A stretch of 64,000 bases of DNA from Thalassospira profundimaris (GCF_003326795.1 NZ_JPWI01000013.1:62001-126000); one strand, 5' to 3'. Counted from the first letter of the stretch, positions 18,881 to 28,385 are shown. Translations and numbers: made by a program. Notes: a model not told the origin generated them from the letters alone.

Positions 18881-20866
18881 TTATCGTTTGCGCACCGCAA
18901 GGATCAGGAAGTATCCGGTGCCGATCAGGGCGGCGATAAGCCCGGTGGGAAGCTGTGCCGGATAGATCATGTTCCGTGCCAGCCATTCGGCCACCATCAT
19001 CACATTGACCCCGATCAGAACAGCCCCCAGCAAATGCCCGCCCGCCAGCCGGTAACCGGCAACGCGCGCCAGATGCGGGGCCATCAGGCCGACAAAACTA
19101 AGCGGCCCGACAAGCAGGGTGGCACTGGCCGCAAGGATTGCTGCAAGTAACATCATGGCAAACTGGAAACCGGTGATGCCAAGACCCAGCGACACCGACT
19201 GATCGGTGCCAAGGGATGCCAGTTCAAGCGGGCGACGAAGCGCAATCGCCACCACCAGCAACACCGCCGTCACCCCGGCAACGATCAGGACTTCATCCAT
19301 ATTGGTGAAGTATGTCGTCCCGGCCAGCCAGGACATCAGCATGGATGTCTGTGTGCCGCTGCGCGTCAGAACGATGCGGACCATCGCCCCCAGGATCGCG
19401 GTCAGGGCCAGACCATTGAGCAGCATGTAATGCGGAGCATGGGTGAATTTGCGGCACAGGATCAGCAACACAAACAGCGATATGATCCCGCCTGCTGCCC
19501 CGATCATCATCAGTTCGGCACGTTGCCCGAACCCGAAAATGGCAAGGGCAATGATCATGGCGAGCGCGGTGGCCGAACTGACCCCGGTAATTTCCGGGCT
19601 GGCCAGCGGATTGCGACCGACGCGCTGGATAAGCGTGCCTGAAACCGCCAGTGCCGCGCCGCAAATCATCGCGGCAAAACTGCGTTCCGAGCGACCCAGA
19701 AGGATATCTAAACTGTCCGCATTCCAGCCCAGAAACACAAGGCCATTGCCATCAAGCGACACAAACAGCGAGACGAAGATACCAGCCACAAGCGTGACGC
19801 CAAGGATCACGGTCAGCCGCGTTTTGGATACGATTTCCTGATCGCTGTGCTGGTCTTCGCTTTGGGTGCCCGGCATGATCCGGGCCTTGCGCAGGATCAG
19901 GATAATAAAAGGTGCCCCGAAAAGCGCGGTTGCCGCCCCGGTCGGCAAAACATCGCCGCCAAGGCCATTAAACTGGCGCACGATAAAATCAATCAGCACC
20001 AGAACAAACCCGCCGGTCACAACCGAACAGATCATAAGATCGCGTGACCGGGTCAGTCCGGCAATACGCAGCGCGGCAGGAACCGCAAGCCCGACAAAAC
20101 CGATCATGCCCGCAGCCGAAATCACCGATGCGGTGATGAAGACAGCAAAGCCAAGGATCAAAAAACGTAAGGTCGTGACTTTGGCGCCAAGCGAACTGGC
20201 CGTCTCATCGCCCAGTGCCAGCAAATCCAGCGGACGCGACAGGGCCAGAACCGCGATCATGCCAATGATCACACGCGGCAGCACAAATTCGGTTGCTTCC
20301 CAGCCATTCTGGGCCAGATCACCGGCCCCCCACATAAAGATCGATTGCAGATATTGCTCGTTAAACAGCAAGACGATCTGCGATCCCGACTGCAACAGCA
20401 GATTGACGATCATTCCGGCCAGAATAAGCCACAGTGTCGCATTGCCGCGCTTTGACGCAATCAGATACACCGCACCCAATGCAATCATGCCCCCGGCAAG
20501 GGCAAAGGCTTCCTGAAAGAGTGCCATTGATGCCGGGGCAATCAGCAGGAAAATGGTTAGGGCAAATTCAACACCGGCCCCGACGCCAAGGGTGGTCGGG
20601 GAGGCCAGCGGATTGCGCAACACTGTCTGGATTGCCGCACCGGCCAAGGCCAGTCCCGCCCCGCACAGGAACGCCATCGCAAGCCGGGGCAGGATGCTGT
20701 AATGAAACAGGATCTGGTCAAAGTCGGTTTCATCGGGACTGAACATGACTTGCCCAGCCAGTCCTTTCTGCAGGAACGGCCAGAAATCCGTGATCAGAAC
20801 ACCGACACAGGACAGACCAAGCAGAATCAGGAAGGTAGCGGGAAGCCGGGAACGGGTATTGGTCAT
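18881..20866 (-). CDS. fhuB: Fused FecCD/FhuB-type iron-siderophore ABC permease
   Basis: Inner-membrane permease of 661 residues made of two tandem FecCD domains (about 1-335 and 345-661), as in FhuB. Each half repeats the signatures RLAMAFLCGAGLALAGAAIQ / RSFAAMICGAALAVSGTLIQ, NPLASPTTLGVG / NPLASPEITGVS, and GMIGFVGLAVPAALR / GPLSFVGLMAPHLAR. It therefore forms the whole channel as one polypeptide. Its ATG overlaps the preceding stop by 4 bases, so it is translationally coupled to the binding-protein gene. It is the last gene of a four-gene operon. The substrate is probably a ferric hydroxamate. Confidence 0.93.
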   Translation of the reverse strand: MTNTRSRLPATFLILLGLSCVGVLITDFWPFLQKGLAGQVMFSPDETDFDQILFHYSILPRLAMAFLCGAGLALAGAAIQTVLRNPLASPTTLGVGAGVEFALTIFLLIAPASMALFQEAFALAGGMIALGAVYLIASKRGNATLWLILAGMIVNLLLQSGSQIVLLFNEQYLQSIFMWGAGDLAQNGWEATEFVLPRVIIGMIAVLALSRPLDLLALGDETASSLGAKVTTLRFLILGFAVFITASVISAAGMIGFVGLAVPAALRIAGLTRSRDLMICSVVTGGFVLVLIDFIVRQFNGLGGDVLPTGAATALFGAPFIILILRKARIMPGTQSEDQHSDQEIVSKTRLTVILGVTLVAGIFVSLFVSLDGNGLVFLGWNADSLDILLGRSERSFAAMICGAALAVSGTLIQRVGRNPLASPEITGVSSATALAMIIALAIFGFGQRAELMMIGAAGGIISLFVLLILCRKFTHAPHYMLLNGLALTAILGAMVRIVLTRSGTQTSMLMSWLAGTTYFTNMDEVLIVAGVTAVLLVVAIALRRPLELASLGTDQSVSLGLGITGFQFAMMLLAAILAASATLLVGPLSFVGLMAPHLARVAGYRLAGGHLLGAVLIGVNVMMVAEWLARNMIYPAQLPTGLIAALIGTGYFLILAVRKR

Positions 20867-21798
20867 CGATGCGGGCCGTTCTCGATGCTTTCGGTCAAAA
20901 GCCTTGCAAAGCGAAGCGATGATGGAACACCGCCATACATCCAGACGACCGGAAGCTCATAGACCCGGTTGTTGCGGGTGAAGGCCATGAATTTCCACAT
21001 CGGGGATGCAAACATTTTCTCCAGAATGGTGTCGGGTACAGGGTTGGTGTAAACCACGCTTCCCTCGGCATAGGGGGCAATAAGTTCAAGCCCGCCACGT
21101 GCAAAGCCCCATTTATTGACCTCACCGGTGAAACCCATGGGCACATTCATCGCGGCCATCACCGATCCGGGAAGGGACGTGCCGCCAAAAATGCCGATCG
21201 TGCTTTCATCAAAGAAATAAATGACATTCAGTTTCTGATCGGGGCCCAGCGCCATCCTTATACGTTCGCCATATTCGGCAAGCTTGGCATCAACATGTGC
21301 CAGATATGCCTGTCCTTCGGCTTCGCGGCCAGTGGCCTTGGCGATCTTGGCGAAAACATCGCGTGCGGCCTCGAATGCCGGGCGCTTTTCATCAAACAGC
21401 TTCAATTCCAGAACCGGGGCTATCTCGGAAAGCTTTTCATAGCTCATGCCGATATCGGGAATGGTGATGATCAGGTCGGGTTTGGCGGCACGCAGGGCTT
21501 CCAGATTGGGGGATGACCGTTGACCAAGGTCGACAAAACCATCGGGGAGTTTCGGTTCTGCGACCCAGTCGGCATAATCCTGCGGATCGGCGACCGCGAC
21601 GGGCGACAGGCCAAGCTCAATCACTGTTTCGGTAAAGGACCAGTTGATCGTCGCCACCCGCTTTGCCGGTGCCGGAAGTTCAAGGATCCCGCGTTCATGT
21701 TCAATCCGGATCGGATCAGCCTTGGCGTATGTGCCGTTCACGGCAACAAGGCCGATGCAAAGGACAAGACAACGAAAGGCAGCGCGTATGGTCTTCAT
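20863..21798 (-). CDS. Iron-siderophore periplasmic binding protein (FhuD/FecB-like), copy 1
   Basis: Class III periplasmic binding protein of 311 residues with a signal peptide (to about KADP, residue 28). It has the family's KRVATINWSFTETVIELGLSP opening, the LEALRAAKPDLI helix and a C-terminal RNNRVYELPVVWMYGG segment. It delivers a ferric siderophore to the FhuB/FhuC transporter. It is a clear paralogue of the next gene upstream, with the same WVxEPxLPxxFxDLG region, suggesting two substrate specificities for one transporter. Confidence 0.9.
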   Translation of the reverse strand: MKTIRAAFRCLVLCIGLVAVNGTYAKADPIRIEHERGILELPAPAKRVATINWSFTETVIELGLSPVAVADPQDYADWVAEPKLPDGFVDLGQRSSPNLEALRAAKPDLIITIPDIGMSYEKLSEIAPVLELKLFDEKRPAFEAARDVFAKIAKATGREAEGQAYLAHVDAKLAEYGERIRMALGPDQKLNVIYFFDESTIGIFGGTSLPGSVMAAMNVPMGFTGEVNKWGFARGGLELIAPYAEGSVVYTNPVPDTILEKMFASPMWKFMAFTRNNRVYELPVVWMYGGVPSSLRFARLLTESIENGPHR

Positions 21799-21801
21799 GA
21801 T

Positions 21802-22773
21802 TTACGATCCGGTTGCGGTGGTCCGGGTGCCGGTCACGGCATCGGCCAGAAGTTCGGCAAAGCGCGCTGCGGACAAAACCCCGCCAAAGGTCCAGCTTGC
21901 GGGCACGGCGTAAACATGGTCGTTGCGGGCAAAGGGCATGGCCTTCCAGATCGCGGTATCAAGCAAACGGCTTTGAACGGTCGGGGCAATCGGCTCGATA
22001 TAGGCAAAATGCACATCGCCCATCCCGGCAAGATCGGACACATCGCCGTTATGGAAAGCCCAGCCATTGACGTCACCTTTCCAGGCGTTGGCAAAACCCA
22101 TGCGTTCAATCAGCGAGCCAAACAGCGATGTTTTGCCATGGATGCGGAAATGGGCCTCGTCGATGATACGGACGATGGCAAATCTGGCGTCCGTACCAAC
22201 CGCGTCACGGATACGCGCGGCTGCGGCATCAATCCGTGCATTGACCGATGTGATGACTTCTTCGGCCTTGTCGGATTTGCCCGCGATTTTTGCGACATTG
22301 CGCAATAACATTTCCGCACGGTCGATGGCGGGTTCGCCCGATTGGGTATTATAGATCGAATAGACCAGTGTCGGGGCGATGACTGAGAGTTTGTCATAGG
22401 CCATGGCAACATCTGCACTGATCAGGATCGCGTCGGGTTTGGCATCGCGCAGCGCCTCGAAATTCGGTTCGCGGCGGGTGCCCAGATCGGCAAACTCGGC
22501 CGGAAGTTCCGGTTCGACGACCCACGCGCGATAGCCATCTGCCTCAGGCACGGCAACCGGATCAATGCCAAGTGCCAGAAGACTTTCGGTCAGCGCCCAG
22601 TTCGATCCGGCAAAGCGGGTCGGCGTGGTCTCAAAGGTCACGTCGCCCATTTCGTGGCTGATGGTCTGACCGGTAGTCTGGCTTGCGGTCTGGGCTGTTG
22701 CACTCAGGGGCGACAATGACGCCATGGTCACAAGGCAGCTTGCCGTAATCTGGCTGATCAAACGGGTGCGCAT
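21802..22773 (-). CDS. Iron-siderophore periplasmic binding protein (FhuD/FecB-like), copy 2
   Basis: Second class III binding protein, 323 residues, with a signal peptide ending near SATAQT. It shares ESLLALGIDPVAVPEADGY and WVVEPELPAEFADLGTRREP with copy 1, and a C-terminal RNDHVYAVPASWTFGG. ATG 22773 was chosen because AGGAA lies at the right distance; an in-frame ATG at 22806 has no good RBS. It is the second gene of the fhuC-SBP-SBP-fhuB operon, spaced 3 bases from the next start. Confidence 0.9.
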   Translation of the reverse strand: MRTRLISQITASCLVTMASLSPLSATAQTASQTTGQTISHEMGDVTFETTPTRFAGSNWALTESLLALGIDPVAVPEADGYRAWVVEPELPAEFADLGTRREPNFEALRDAKPDAILISADVAMAYDKLSVIAPTLVYSIYNTQSGEPAIDRAEMLLRNVAKIAGKSDKAEEVITSVNARIDAAAARIRDAVGTDARFAIVRIIDEAHFRIHGKTSLFGSLIERMGFANAWKGDVNGWAFHNGDVSDLAGMGDVHFAYIEPIAPTVQSRLLDTAIWKAMPFARNDHVYAVPASWTFGGVLSAARFAELLADAVTGTRTTATGS

Positions 22774-22824
22774 GGTAAATATTCCTGATCCCTGTTGGTC
22801 GATCATTTCCGCATGTCAGGCGCG

Positions 22825-23601
22825 CTAGGCGACAAAACTGACGAAACGGTCATGGTCGGGCAGATGGATGACATCAATGTCGGTTTGGAAAATATCGCGA
22901 AGGGTTTCGCCCTGCATGAAATCGCGGGCTGTGCCCTGCCAGCAGGTTTGACCGCCGCGCAAGGCAATGATGTGGTCGGCAAAACGTCCCACCATGTCGA
23001 TATCGTGCAGAACGGCAATCACGGTCAGGTTGCCGTGATTTTTCAGATTGGCGACCAGCTGCAAAATGTCGCGCTGATGGCCGACATCAAGGGCCGATGT
23101 CGGTTCGTCCAGCAGCAGAACCGGTGCATCCTGTGCCAGCAGCATCGCAAGCCAGACACGCTGGCGTTCCCCGCCGGAAAGGCTGGCAACCAGACGGTCA
23201 GCAAAGCCGGTGACATGGGTCAGTTCCATCGCCTGGTCGATCCTGGCGTGATCCTCGGCGCGATAGCGCCCGAATGCGCCGCGCCAGGGATAGCGTCCGA
23301 ATGCGACGAGTTCGCGCACGCTCAGATGCGGTGGCACCACCGGGTTTTGCGGCAGATAGGCGACCTTGCGGGCGAAATCGCGCGTACCGTGATGTTCGAG
23401 AACCGCATCATCAAGGGTGATGGTGCCGGAATGCTTTTTGTTCTTGCGGGCAAGCAATTTCAAAAGCGTACTTTTGCCCGATCCGTTATGGCCGACAATC
23501 GCGCTGAATGCTCCGGTCGGGAAATTGACCGTGATGTTCTCAAGCAGCGTCTTTGGGCTTTTGCCGTCACTTTTGAAGGTAACGTCTTGGAGGTCGAACA
23601 T
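22825..23601 (-). CDS. fhuC: Iron-siderophore ABC transporter ATPase
   Basis: ATP-binding subunit of 258 residues. Walker A is GHNGSGKST, the Q-loop is in YLPQNPVV, the signature is LSGGERQR, and Walker B is VLLLDEPTSALD followed by the H-loop His in VLHDIDM. It energizes uptake through the fused permease. The start is uncertain: MFDLQDVTF at 23601 matches the family start but has a weak RBS, while the frame stays open to 23700. It is the first gene of the operon. A Fur-like site lies 84 bases upstream. Confidence 0.92.
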   Translation of the reverse strand: MFDLQDVTFKSDGKSPKTLLENITVNFPTGAFSAIVGHNGSGKSTLLKLLARKNKKHSGTITLDDAVLEHHGTRDFARKVAYLPQNPVVPPHLSVRELVAFGRYPWRGAFGRYRAEDHARIDQAMELTHVTGFADRLVASLSGGERQRVWLAMLLAQDAPVLLLDEPTSALDVGHQRDILQLVANLKNHGNLTVIAVLHDIDMVGRFADHIIALRGGQTCWQGTARDFMQGETLRDIFQTDIDVIHLPDHDRFVSFVA

Positions 23602-23684
23602 ATGCTGGAAACTCGTAAATGCAGTAATCGGGCAGGGCCGCCCATACCAATTGGCCAGGTCATGACGGCATGCCAATGATGATA

Positions 23685-23699
23685 TGAGAATGCCTATCA
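23685..23699 (-). promoter_or_regulatory. Candidate Fur box upstream of fhuC
   Basis: TGAGAATGCCTATCA matches the 7-1-7 Fur consensus TGATAATNATTATCA at 11 of 14 defined positions. The iron-uptake operon downstream makes this plausible. Confidence 0.5.
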
Positions 23700-23910
23700 A
23701 TTACTTGTAGAAATTGCAACCGAGTTGCGATTGCATCTGGAGAAAATTTTGGCCGGGAAAAACAATCATCATACAAAATGACTTTTCAGAACTTCCCATT
23801 CCGGGTAGCAATAGAAATAACGACTTCGATCCGATGCGGGTCAACGGATACTGCATTGAATGATCGGGCAAACCAGCGCGGAAGACCGCCCAGAATATCA
23901 GGGAGAAATC

Positions 23911-24801
23911 ATGGCCAACGTGAAAACCGTATTGCCAAACCTGCGATGTACATTGGGCGAAGGCCCGCATTGGGACTCCCGGGAAGGTGTCCTGTATTGG
24001 GTGGATATCGTCGGGAAAACCGCCTATGCGCTCCGCCCCAATGATGGCGGATCACGCAGCTGGACCTTTGATCAGCCAGTGGCTGCAATTGTCCCGCGCG
24101 AGAATGGCGGTCTTATGGTTGCACTTGCCGATGGTTTGGCTTTCCTTGATCCGGAAAGCGGGGAAACCACGCCATTTGTCGCCCCCGATAGCGACCATGC
24201 CGGTAATCGGTCCAATGAAAGTCGCGTTGATCCGGCCGGGCGTTTCTGGCACGGGACCATGCAAAACAATATCGGTCCGAATGGCGAAGACCTGCCGGTG
24301 ACGGCTTCGACCGGGACGCTTAACCGGGTCGGAGCTGACGGGGAGACAGCCCGTTTCCTGTCTGACATCGGGATTTCGAACACGCTGCTTTGGTCGGCAG
24401 ATGGCACCAGAATGTTCTTTGGCGATACGATCAAAAACACGCTTAATGTCTATGATTTTGACATGGAAACCGGTGTGCCCAGCAATCCGCGCGTCTTCTT
24501 TGGTCCGCAGGATCGTGGCAATATGGATGGATCGGCCATGGATGCAGATGGCTATATCTGGAACGCGCGCTGGGGCGGGGGATGTCTGATCCGCTTTAAT
24601 CCGGCAGGTGAAATCGACAGGATCATAGATCTGCCGGTGACCCAGCCGACCAGCTGTGTGTTTGGCGGGCCGGACCTTAAAACCCTTTACATCACCTCTG
24701 CCTCGGTCGGGCTTGAGGGCAATGGCAACGAACTTGAAGGCGCACTTCTGTCGATTCAGACCGATGTCGCCGGGCTGCCCTGTACCCGTTTTGCCGGCTG
24801 A
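23911..24801 (+). CDS. SMP-30/gluconolactonase/LRE family protein
   Basis: Second beta-propeller lactonase-like protein of the window, 296 residues. It has LGEGPHWDS with the metal-ligand Glu, RSNESRVDPAGRFWHGTM, IGISNTLLWSADG with the ligand Asn, NMDGSAMDADGYIW with the ligand Asp, and CVFGGPDLKTLYITSA. ATG 23911 was chosen behind CAGGGAGAAATC. It is similar in architecture to the protein at 4732 but lies alone between the iron and lipoprotein genes and has no TCATCAT site, so it probably serves a different sugar lactone. Confidence 0.87.
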   Translation: MANVKTVLPNLRCTLGEGPHWDSREGVLYWVDIVGKTAYALRPNDGGSRSWTFDQPVAAIVPRENGGLMVALADGLAFLDPESGETTPFVAPDSDHAGNRSNESRVDPAGRFWHGTMQNNIGPNGEDLPVTASTGTLNRVGADGETARFLSDIGISNTLLWSADGTRMFFGDTIKNTLNVYDFDMETGVPSNPRVFFGPQDRGNMDGSAMDADGYIWNARWGGGCLIRFNPAGEIDRIIDLPVTQPTSCVFGGPDLKTLYITSASVGLEGNGNELEGALLSIQTDVAGLPCTRFAG

Positions 24802-25005
24802 TCAGCCACGGGCATTCCGGATACCGGGCATCTGTCTGATCGTGACGATATGCGTCCTGATCAGGGGGGCGTAATGGCCGCATTGCAGCATTTGATTGGG
24901 AAATAACACCTTTGCCGCTTTTTGGCCTTGGTTTTAGGTATTTTTGGCGGCAACATTGTGTGCAGAGCAACGCACACTCCAAAATACGAGCAAACCGGGG
25001 TCACA

Positions 25006-26571
25006 ATGAATCCAGTATCGTCCGCAAAAATGTGGGTAAGGGCGTTATTTACCGTTGGCATGGTCACGATTTTATCGGGCTGTGCTGCACTTCAAACCAG
25101 CACGACCAAGGTCACCGGATCGGTTTCCTATCGTGAACGCATAGCATTGTCGCCAGACAATGCGTTTCTTGTCGTGCGGCTGCTTGATGTGTCGCGCGCC
25201 GGTGCGCCATCGGTCGAAATCGCATCCCTGCGTCAGCCGGTTTCCAGTCCGCCGATGGTCTTCGTTCTGCCCTATGACGCGGCAAAGATCGACCCGCGCA
25301 TGAGTTATGCGATCGAGGCAAAAATCGTCAATGCAAATGGCGATACCTTGTTCCGCAATGATCAGTCCTATGGGGTTCTGACGCGCGGTGCGCCAAGCGA
25401 TGTTGAAATTCTGGTACGTCCGGTCGCACATACGCTTTCTGACGGGGCGCGCAAAACCAACGGCACGGACATTTCGCGCGACATTGCCGCGATCGAGGAA
25501 CGGCTTCCGGCCATGCGGGTAATTCCCGGTCAGTATGTCGCAAGCGATCATACCGTCACCTACAAGGCCTATGTGTCGCCTGAAGGCGAACCGATGATGG
25601 TCGAGGAGCATCGCGACCTTGGCAAATACGGCAAGTCCGATGTGAAGCTTTATTACCGCAACAACCAGTTGCTGCGATTTTCCGAAAATGCCACCCGTGT
25701 CAATTTCGGGGGCGCGGAAAGTGATACGCCGCTTCAATACAGCCTGCAGCTTGATTTTGCCCAGGGGCGCTTTTCATCGGGAACCAAAACCGTCAATGGT
25801 ATCGCAAGCAGCCCCGATGAGCATGAAGTCAGCGGGGCGCAGGCCCAAAGCAAGGTCGCACTCAGCCGCATTGACGCCATGCTGGCCCAGATGAATACCA
25901 ACCCGACCGAGGCGGCTGGCCCGAAAATATTTGTCTGCGACGACAAAAGCCGGTTTTCGGTAACCTTCGAAAAGCGGATTGAACGCGCCATTGTTGAATT
26001 CCCGGGCCGCGAACCCTTGTCGCTGTCTCGGATCGAGACCGGGTCGGGATATGGCTATGGCAATGAAATCTATGAATTGCGCGGCAAGGGCGAAGATGCA
26101 ATCTGGCAAACGCCGTCAGGCGATACTCATTGCGCCGTTTCGGCCGAGACTGTCAGCCTTGCGCTGGCACCGGGCAATTTCCCGGTCGTAAAGGTGGCCG
26201 AGCTTAAAGCCGCGGGCAAGGGGCTCTGGACCGAGTATTTCGAAGATTTGCAACCGGCCATCATCGCCTGTCTTGCCGAAAATCCCGGCGATCTTGTGTC
26301 GGTGCTTAAGGCCTGGCCGATGAACCATGGCATGGTTGGCGTGCGCACGGTCAATGGCAATGGCGGTCGTTATGATTGCCTTGTCCCGGCCGATGGTCTT
26401 GGCACGGTTCATACCGAACTGGTCGAAACGACCACCAACATTCTGCCCGGCGAAGACGATGTCCGCTTTACCCCGGCAACCGGTGCCTATCCCGGTGGCA
26501 AATGCTTTAGCCATGAACGGCTTGAAGACGGCGCGACCTTTGTTGGCTGGCTGTCGGAAAAAACCTGCTAG
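25006..26571 (+). CDS. Multidomain lipoprotein with YbaY/YscW-like and MliC-like domains
   Basis: Lipoprotein of 521 residues with a lipobox LSGC (Cys26). Residues about 33-145 look like the YscW/YbaY lipoprotein domain (GSVSYRERIALSPDNAF, then VVRLLDVSRAGAPSVE). Residues about 305-380 resemble MliC, the membrane-bound C-type lysozyme inhibitor: FVCDDKSRFSVTFEKR, SGYGYGNEIYELRGKGEDAIW and a closing Cys. A middle segment (about 165-270) and a Cys-containing C-terminal part are unassigned. It probably sits in the outer membrane facing the periplasm. The domain assignments are from pattern recognition. ATG 25006 was chosen because it gives a proper lipoprotein signal. Confidence 0.78.
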   Translation: MNPVSSAKMWVRALFTVGMVTILSGCAALQTSTTKVTGSVSYRERIALSPDNAFLVVRLLDVSRAGAPSVEIASLRQPVSSPPMVFVLPYDAAKIDPRMSYAIEAKIVNANGDTLFRNDQSYGVLTRGAPSDVEILVRPVAHTLSDGARKTNGTDISRDIAAIEERLPAMRVIPGQYVASDHTVTYKAYVSPEGEPMMVEEHRDLGKYGKSDVKLYYRNNQLLRFSENATRVNFGGAESDTPLQYSLQLDFAQGRFSSGTKTVNGIASSPDEHEVSGAQAQSKVALSRIDAMLAQMNTNPTEAAGPKIFVCDDKSRFSVTFEKRIERAIVEFPGREPLSLSRIETGSGYGYGNEIYELRGKGEDAIWQTPSGDTHCAVSAETVSLALAPGNFPVVKVAELKAAGKGLWTEYFEDLQPAIIACLAENPGDLVSVLKAWPMNHGMVGVRTVNGNGGRYDCLVPADGLGTVHTELVETTTNILPGEDDVRFTPATGAYPGGKCFSHERLEDGATFVGWLSEKTC

Positions 26572-26599
26572 TCCGGATCGGTTTTGGATATCCATCACA

Positions 26600-26627
26600 A
26601 AGCCCCGCAGATGCTGCGGGGCTTTTT
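26600..26627 (+). terminator. Rho-independent terminator after the lipoprotein gene
   Basis: AAGCCCCGCAG / CTGCGGGGCTT with a 3-base loop and a run of five T. Confidence 0.93.
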
Positions 26628-26663
26628 GACTTCGCTTCAAGAAGTACACCGTCTGGAATAAAA

Positions 26664-26697
26664 AAATCCCGGCAGGGGGCTAGCCATACCGGGATTT
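26664..26697 (-). terminator. Terminator of the decarboxylase/GNAT operon
   Basis: On the minus strand AAATCCCGG / CCGGGATTT encloses a 16-base loop and is followed by a T-run (TTTTTATTCC). Confidence 0.75.
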
Positions 26698-26722
26698 CAA
26701 AGTCGGAATTCTTTTTATTGCC

Positions 26723-27229
26723 TTAGTGGGCCATGGCACCGGTAGCACAAAGCATACCTTGCGCGCCGGTCAGGACGTCGTCATTGCCAAGATTGATCGC
26801 CTGGAACCGGTGACGATCAAAATGGCCGGGCATCAAAAGCCCGCTTGCCGGTGCGGCCTTGAAGCCAAAGCGTGCGTAGTAATCCGGGTCTCCGACAAGA
26901 AGAACCGAACGGTGACCAGCCGATTGCGCAGCGTTAAGGGCTGCGTAAACCAGACCGGCACCAACACCCGATCCGCTATAGACCTTTTCAACGGCCAGCG
27001 GACCGAGCAACAGGGCAGAGCCACTGTCACCCGCATTGACATTCCATAACCGGACAGTACCGATCAGCTGTTTGCCGTCGTGGGCGACAAACGCAAGACC
27101 GTTCGCCGGAAGCCGGTCGCGGCGCAGGATTTCAGAAGATTTCTGAAAACGCGCCGGACCCATGACGCGATCAAGCAGCTTTTCACGTTCGACGTGGTCA
27201 AAGCGGCCTTCGCGATCAAACGTGATCAC
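26723..27229 (-). CDS. GNAT-family N-acetyltransferase (YhbS-like)
   Basis: Acetyl-CoA-dependent acetyltransferase of 168 residues. It has GTVRLWNVNAG then LLLGPLAV, the acetyl-CoA loop GSGVGAGLVYAAL (the Q/RxxGxG/A region) and DPDYYARFGFKAAP, the characteristic YhbS ending. The start is GTG 27229 behind GGGAAAG. It lies 22 bases after the ornithine decarboxylase stop and shares its terminator, so the two are one operon. A polyamine or amino-acid substrate is an attractive idea but is inferred only from that linkage. Confidence 0.85.
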   Translation of the reverse strand: MITFDREGRFDHVEREKLLDRVMGPARFQKSSEILRRDRLPANGLAFVAHDGKQLIGTVRLWNVNAGDSGSALLLGPLAVEKVYSGSGVGAGLVYAALNAAQSAGHRSVLLVGDPDYYARFGFKAAPASGLLMPGHFDRHRFQAINLGNDDVLTGAQGMLCATGAMAH

Positions 27230-27251
27230 TGATCTGTCTTTCCCGAAAGGG

Positions 27252-28385
27252 TCAGATGATATAGGCGGTCAGCGGCGAGAAGCCGTTAAACGCCACAGAT
27301 GCATAAGTGGTGGTGTAAGCGCCGGTTGCTTCGATCAGAACCTCGTCACCGATGGTCAGGGCAATCGGAAGGTCATAAGGTTTTTTCTCGTAAAGCACGT
27401 CGGCAGAATCACAGGTCGGACCTGCAAGCACGCACGGGGCAACATCGCCGCCATCATGAATGGTCGTGATCGGGTAACGGATCGCTTCATCCATGGTTTC
27501 GGCAAGGCCACCGAATTTACCGATATCAAGGTAAACCCAGCGCACCGGATCATCTTCGTGCTTGCGCGAAATCAGAACGACTTCGGCTTTGATCACGCCG
27601 GCATCACCAACCATGCCGCGGCCCGGTTCGATAATGGTTTCGGGCATGTGATTGCCAAAGTGGGTGTGAAGCGCGTCAATGATCGCCGAGCCATAGGCTT
27701 CGGTCGCCGGTACGTCGCGCAGGTAACGGGTCGGGAAACCCCCACCCATATTGACCATGCGAAGGACAATGCCTTTGTCGGCCAGGGTACGGAAGATCGC
27801 CGATGCTTCTGCAAGTGCGGTGTTCCAGGCATCAAGGTTGCACTGCTGCGAACCAACATGGAAGGATACGCCATAAGCGTCCAGACCCATGTGATGGGCA
27901 TGTTCAAGAACTTCGAGGGCCATGCTTGGTGCGCAGCCGAATTTGCGCGACAGCGGCCATTCTGCACCAACACCATCGGTCAGGATGCGGCAGAACACAC
28001 GCGATGCCGGAGCAACACGGGCAATTTTTTCGACTTCTTCGACGCAATCAACGGCGAACAGGCGAACACCCATCTGATAAGCGCGCGCAATGTCGCGTTC
28101 TTTTTTGATGGTGTTGCCAAACGAAATACGTTCAGGCGTCGCACCAGCGGCCATCGCCATTTCGATTTCGGGTACGGATGCGGTGTCGAAGTTGCTGCCA
28201 AGGTCGGCAAGCAGGCTCAGAACTTCCGGGGCCGGGTTTGCTTTGACCGCATAGAAAATGCGGGAATCCGGCAGGGCACGGGTAAAGGTCTCGTAGTTGC
28301 GCTGAACAACGTCGAGATCAACAACAAGGCACGGGCCTTCCGGTCGGTTCTGTGCGAGAAAATCAATAATACGCTGAGTTGCCAT
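27252..28385 (-). CDS. Type III PLP ornithine (lysine/ornithine) decarboxylase
   Basis: Fold-III PLP enzyme of 377 residues that makes putrescine from ornithine (possibly cadaverine from lysine). The Schiff-base lysine is in IFYAVKANPAPEVL (about residue 45). GVSFHVGSQQ, NMGGGFPTRY and EPGRGMVGDAG are the PLP phosphate-binding segments. The substrate-side GPTCDSADVLYEK supplies the Cys of the second subunit. The length and motifs fit the eukaryote-like ODC found in Alphaproteobacteria. ATG 28385 follows GGGAGAA. The 5' leader is long and structured, and can hide this ribosome-binding site. Confidence 0.93.
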   Translation of the reverse strand: MATQRIIDFLAQNRPEGPCLVVDLDVVQRNYETFTRALPDSRIFYAVKANPAPEVLSLLADLGSNFDTASVPEIEMAMAAGATPERISFGNTIKKERDIARAYQMGVRLFAVDCVEEVEKIARVAPASRVFCRILTDGVGAEWPLSRKFGCAPSMALEVLEHAHHMGLDAYGVSFHVGSQQCNLDAWNTALAEASAIFRTLADKGIVLRMVNMGGGFPTRYLRDVPATEAYGSAIIDALHTHFGNHMPETIIEPGRGMVGDAGVIKAEVVLISRKHEDDPVRWVYLDIGKFGGLAETMDEAIRYPITTIHDGGDVAPCVLAGPTCDSADVLYEKKPYDLPIALTIGDEVLIEATGAYTTTYASVAFNGFSPLTAYII

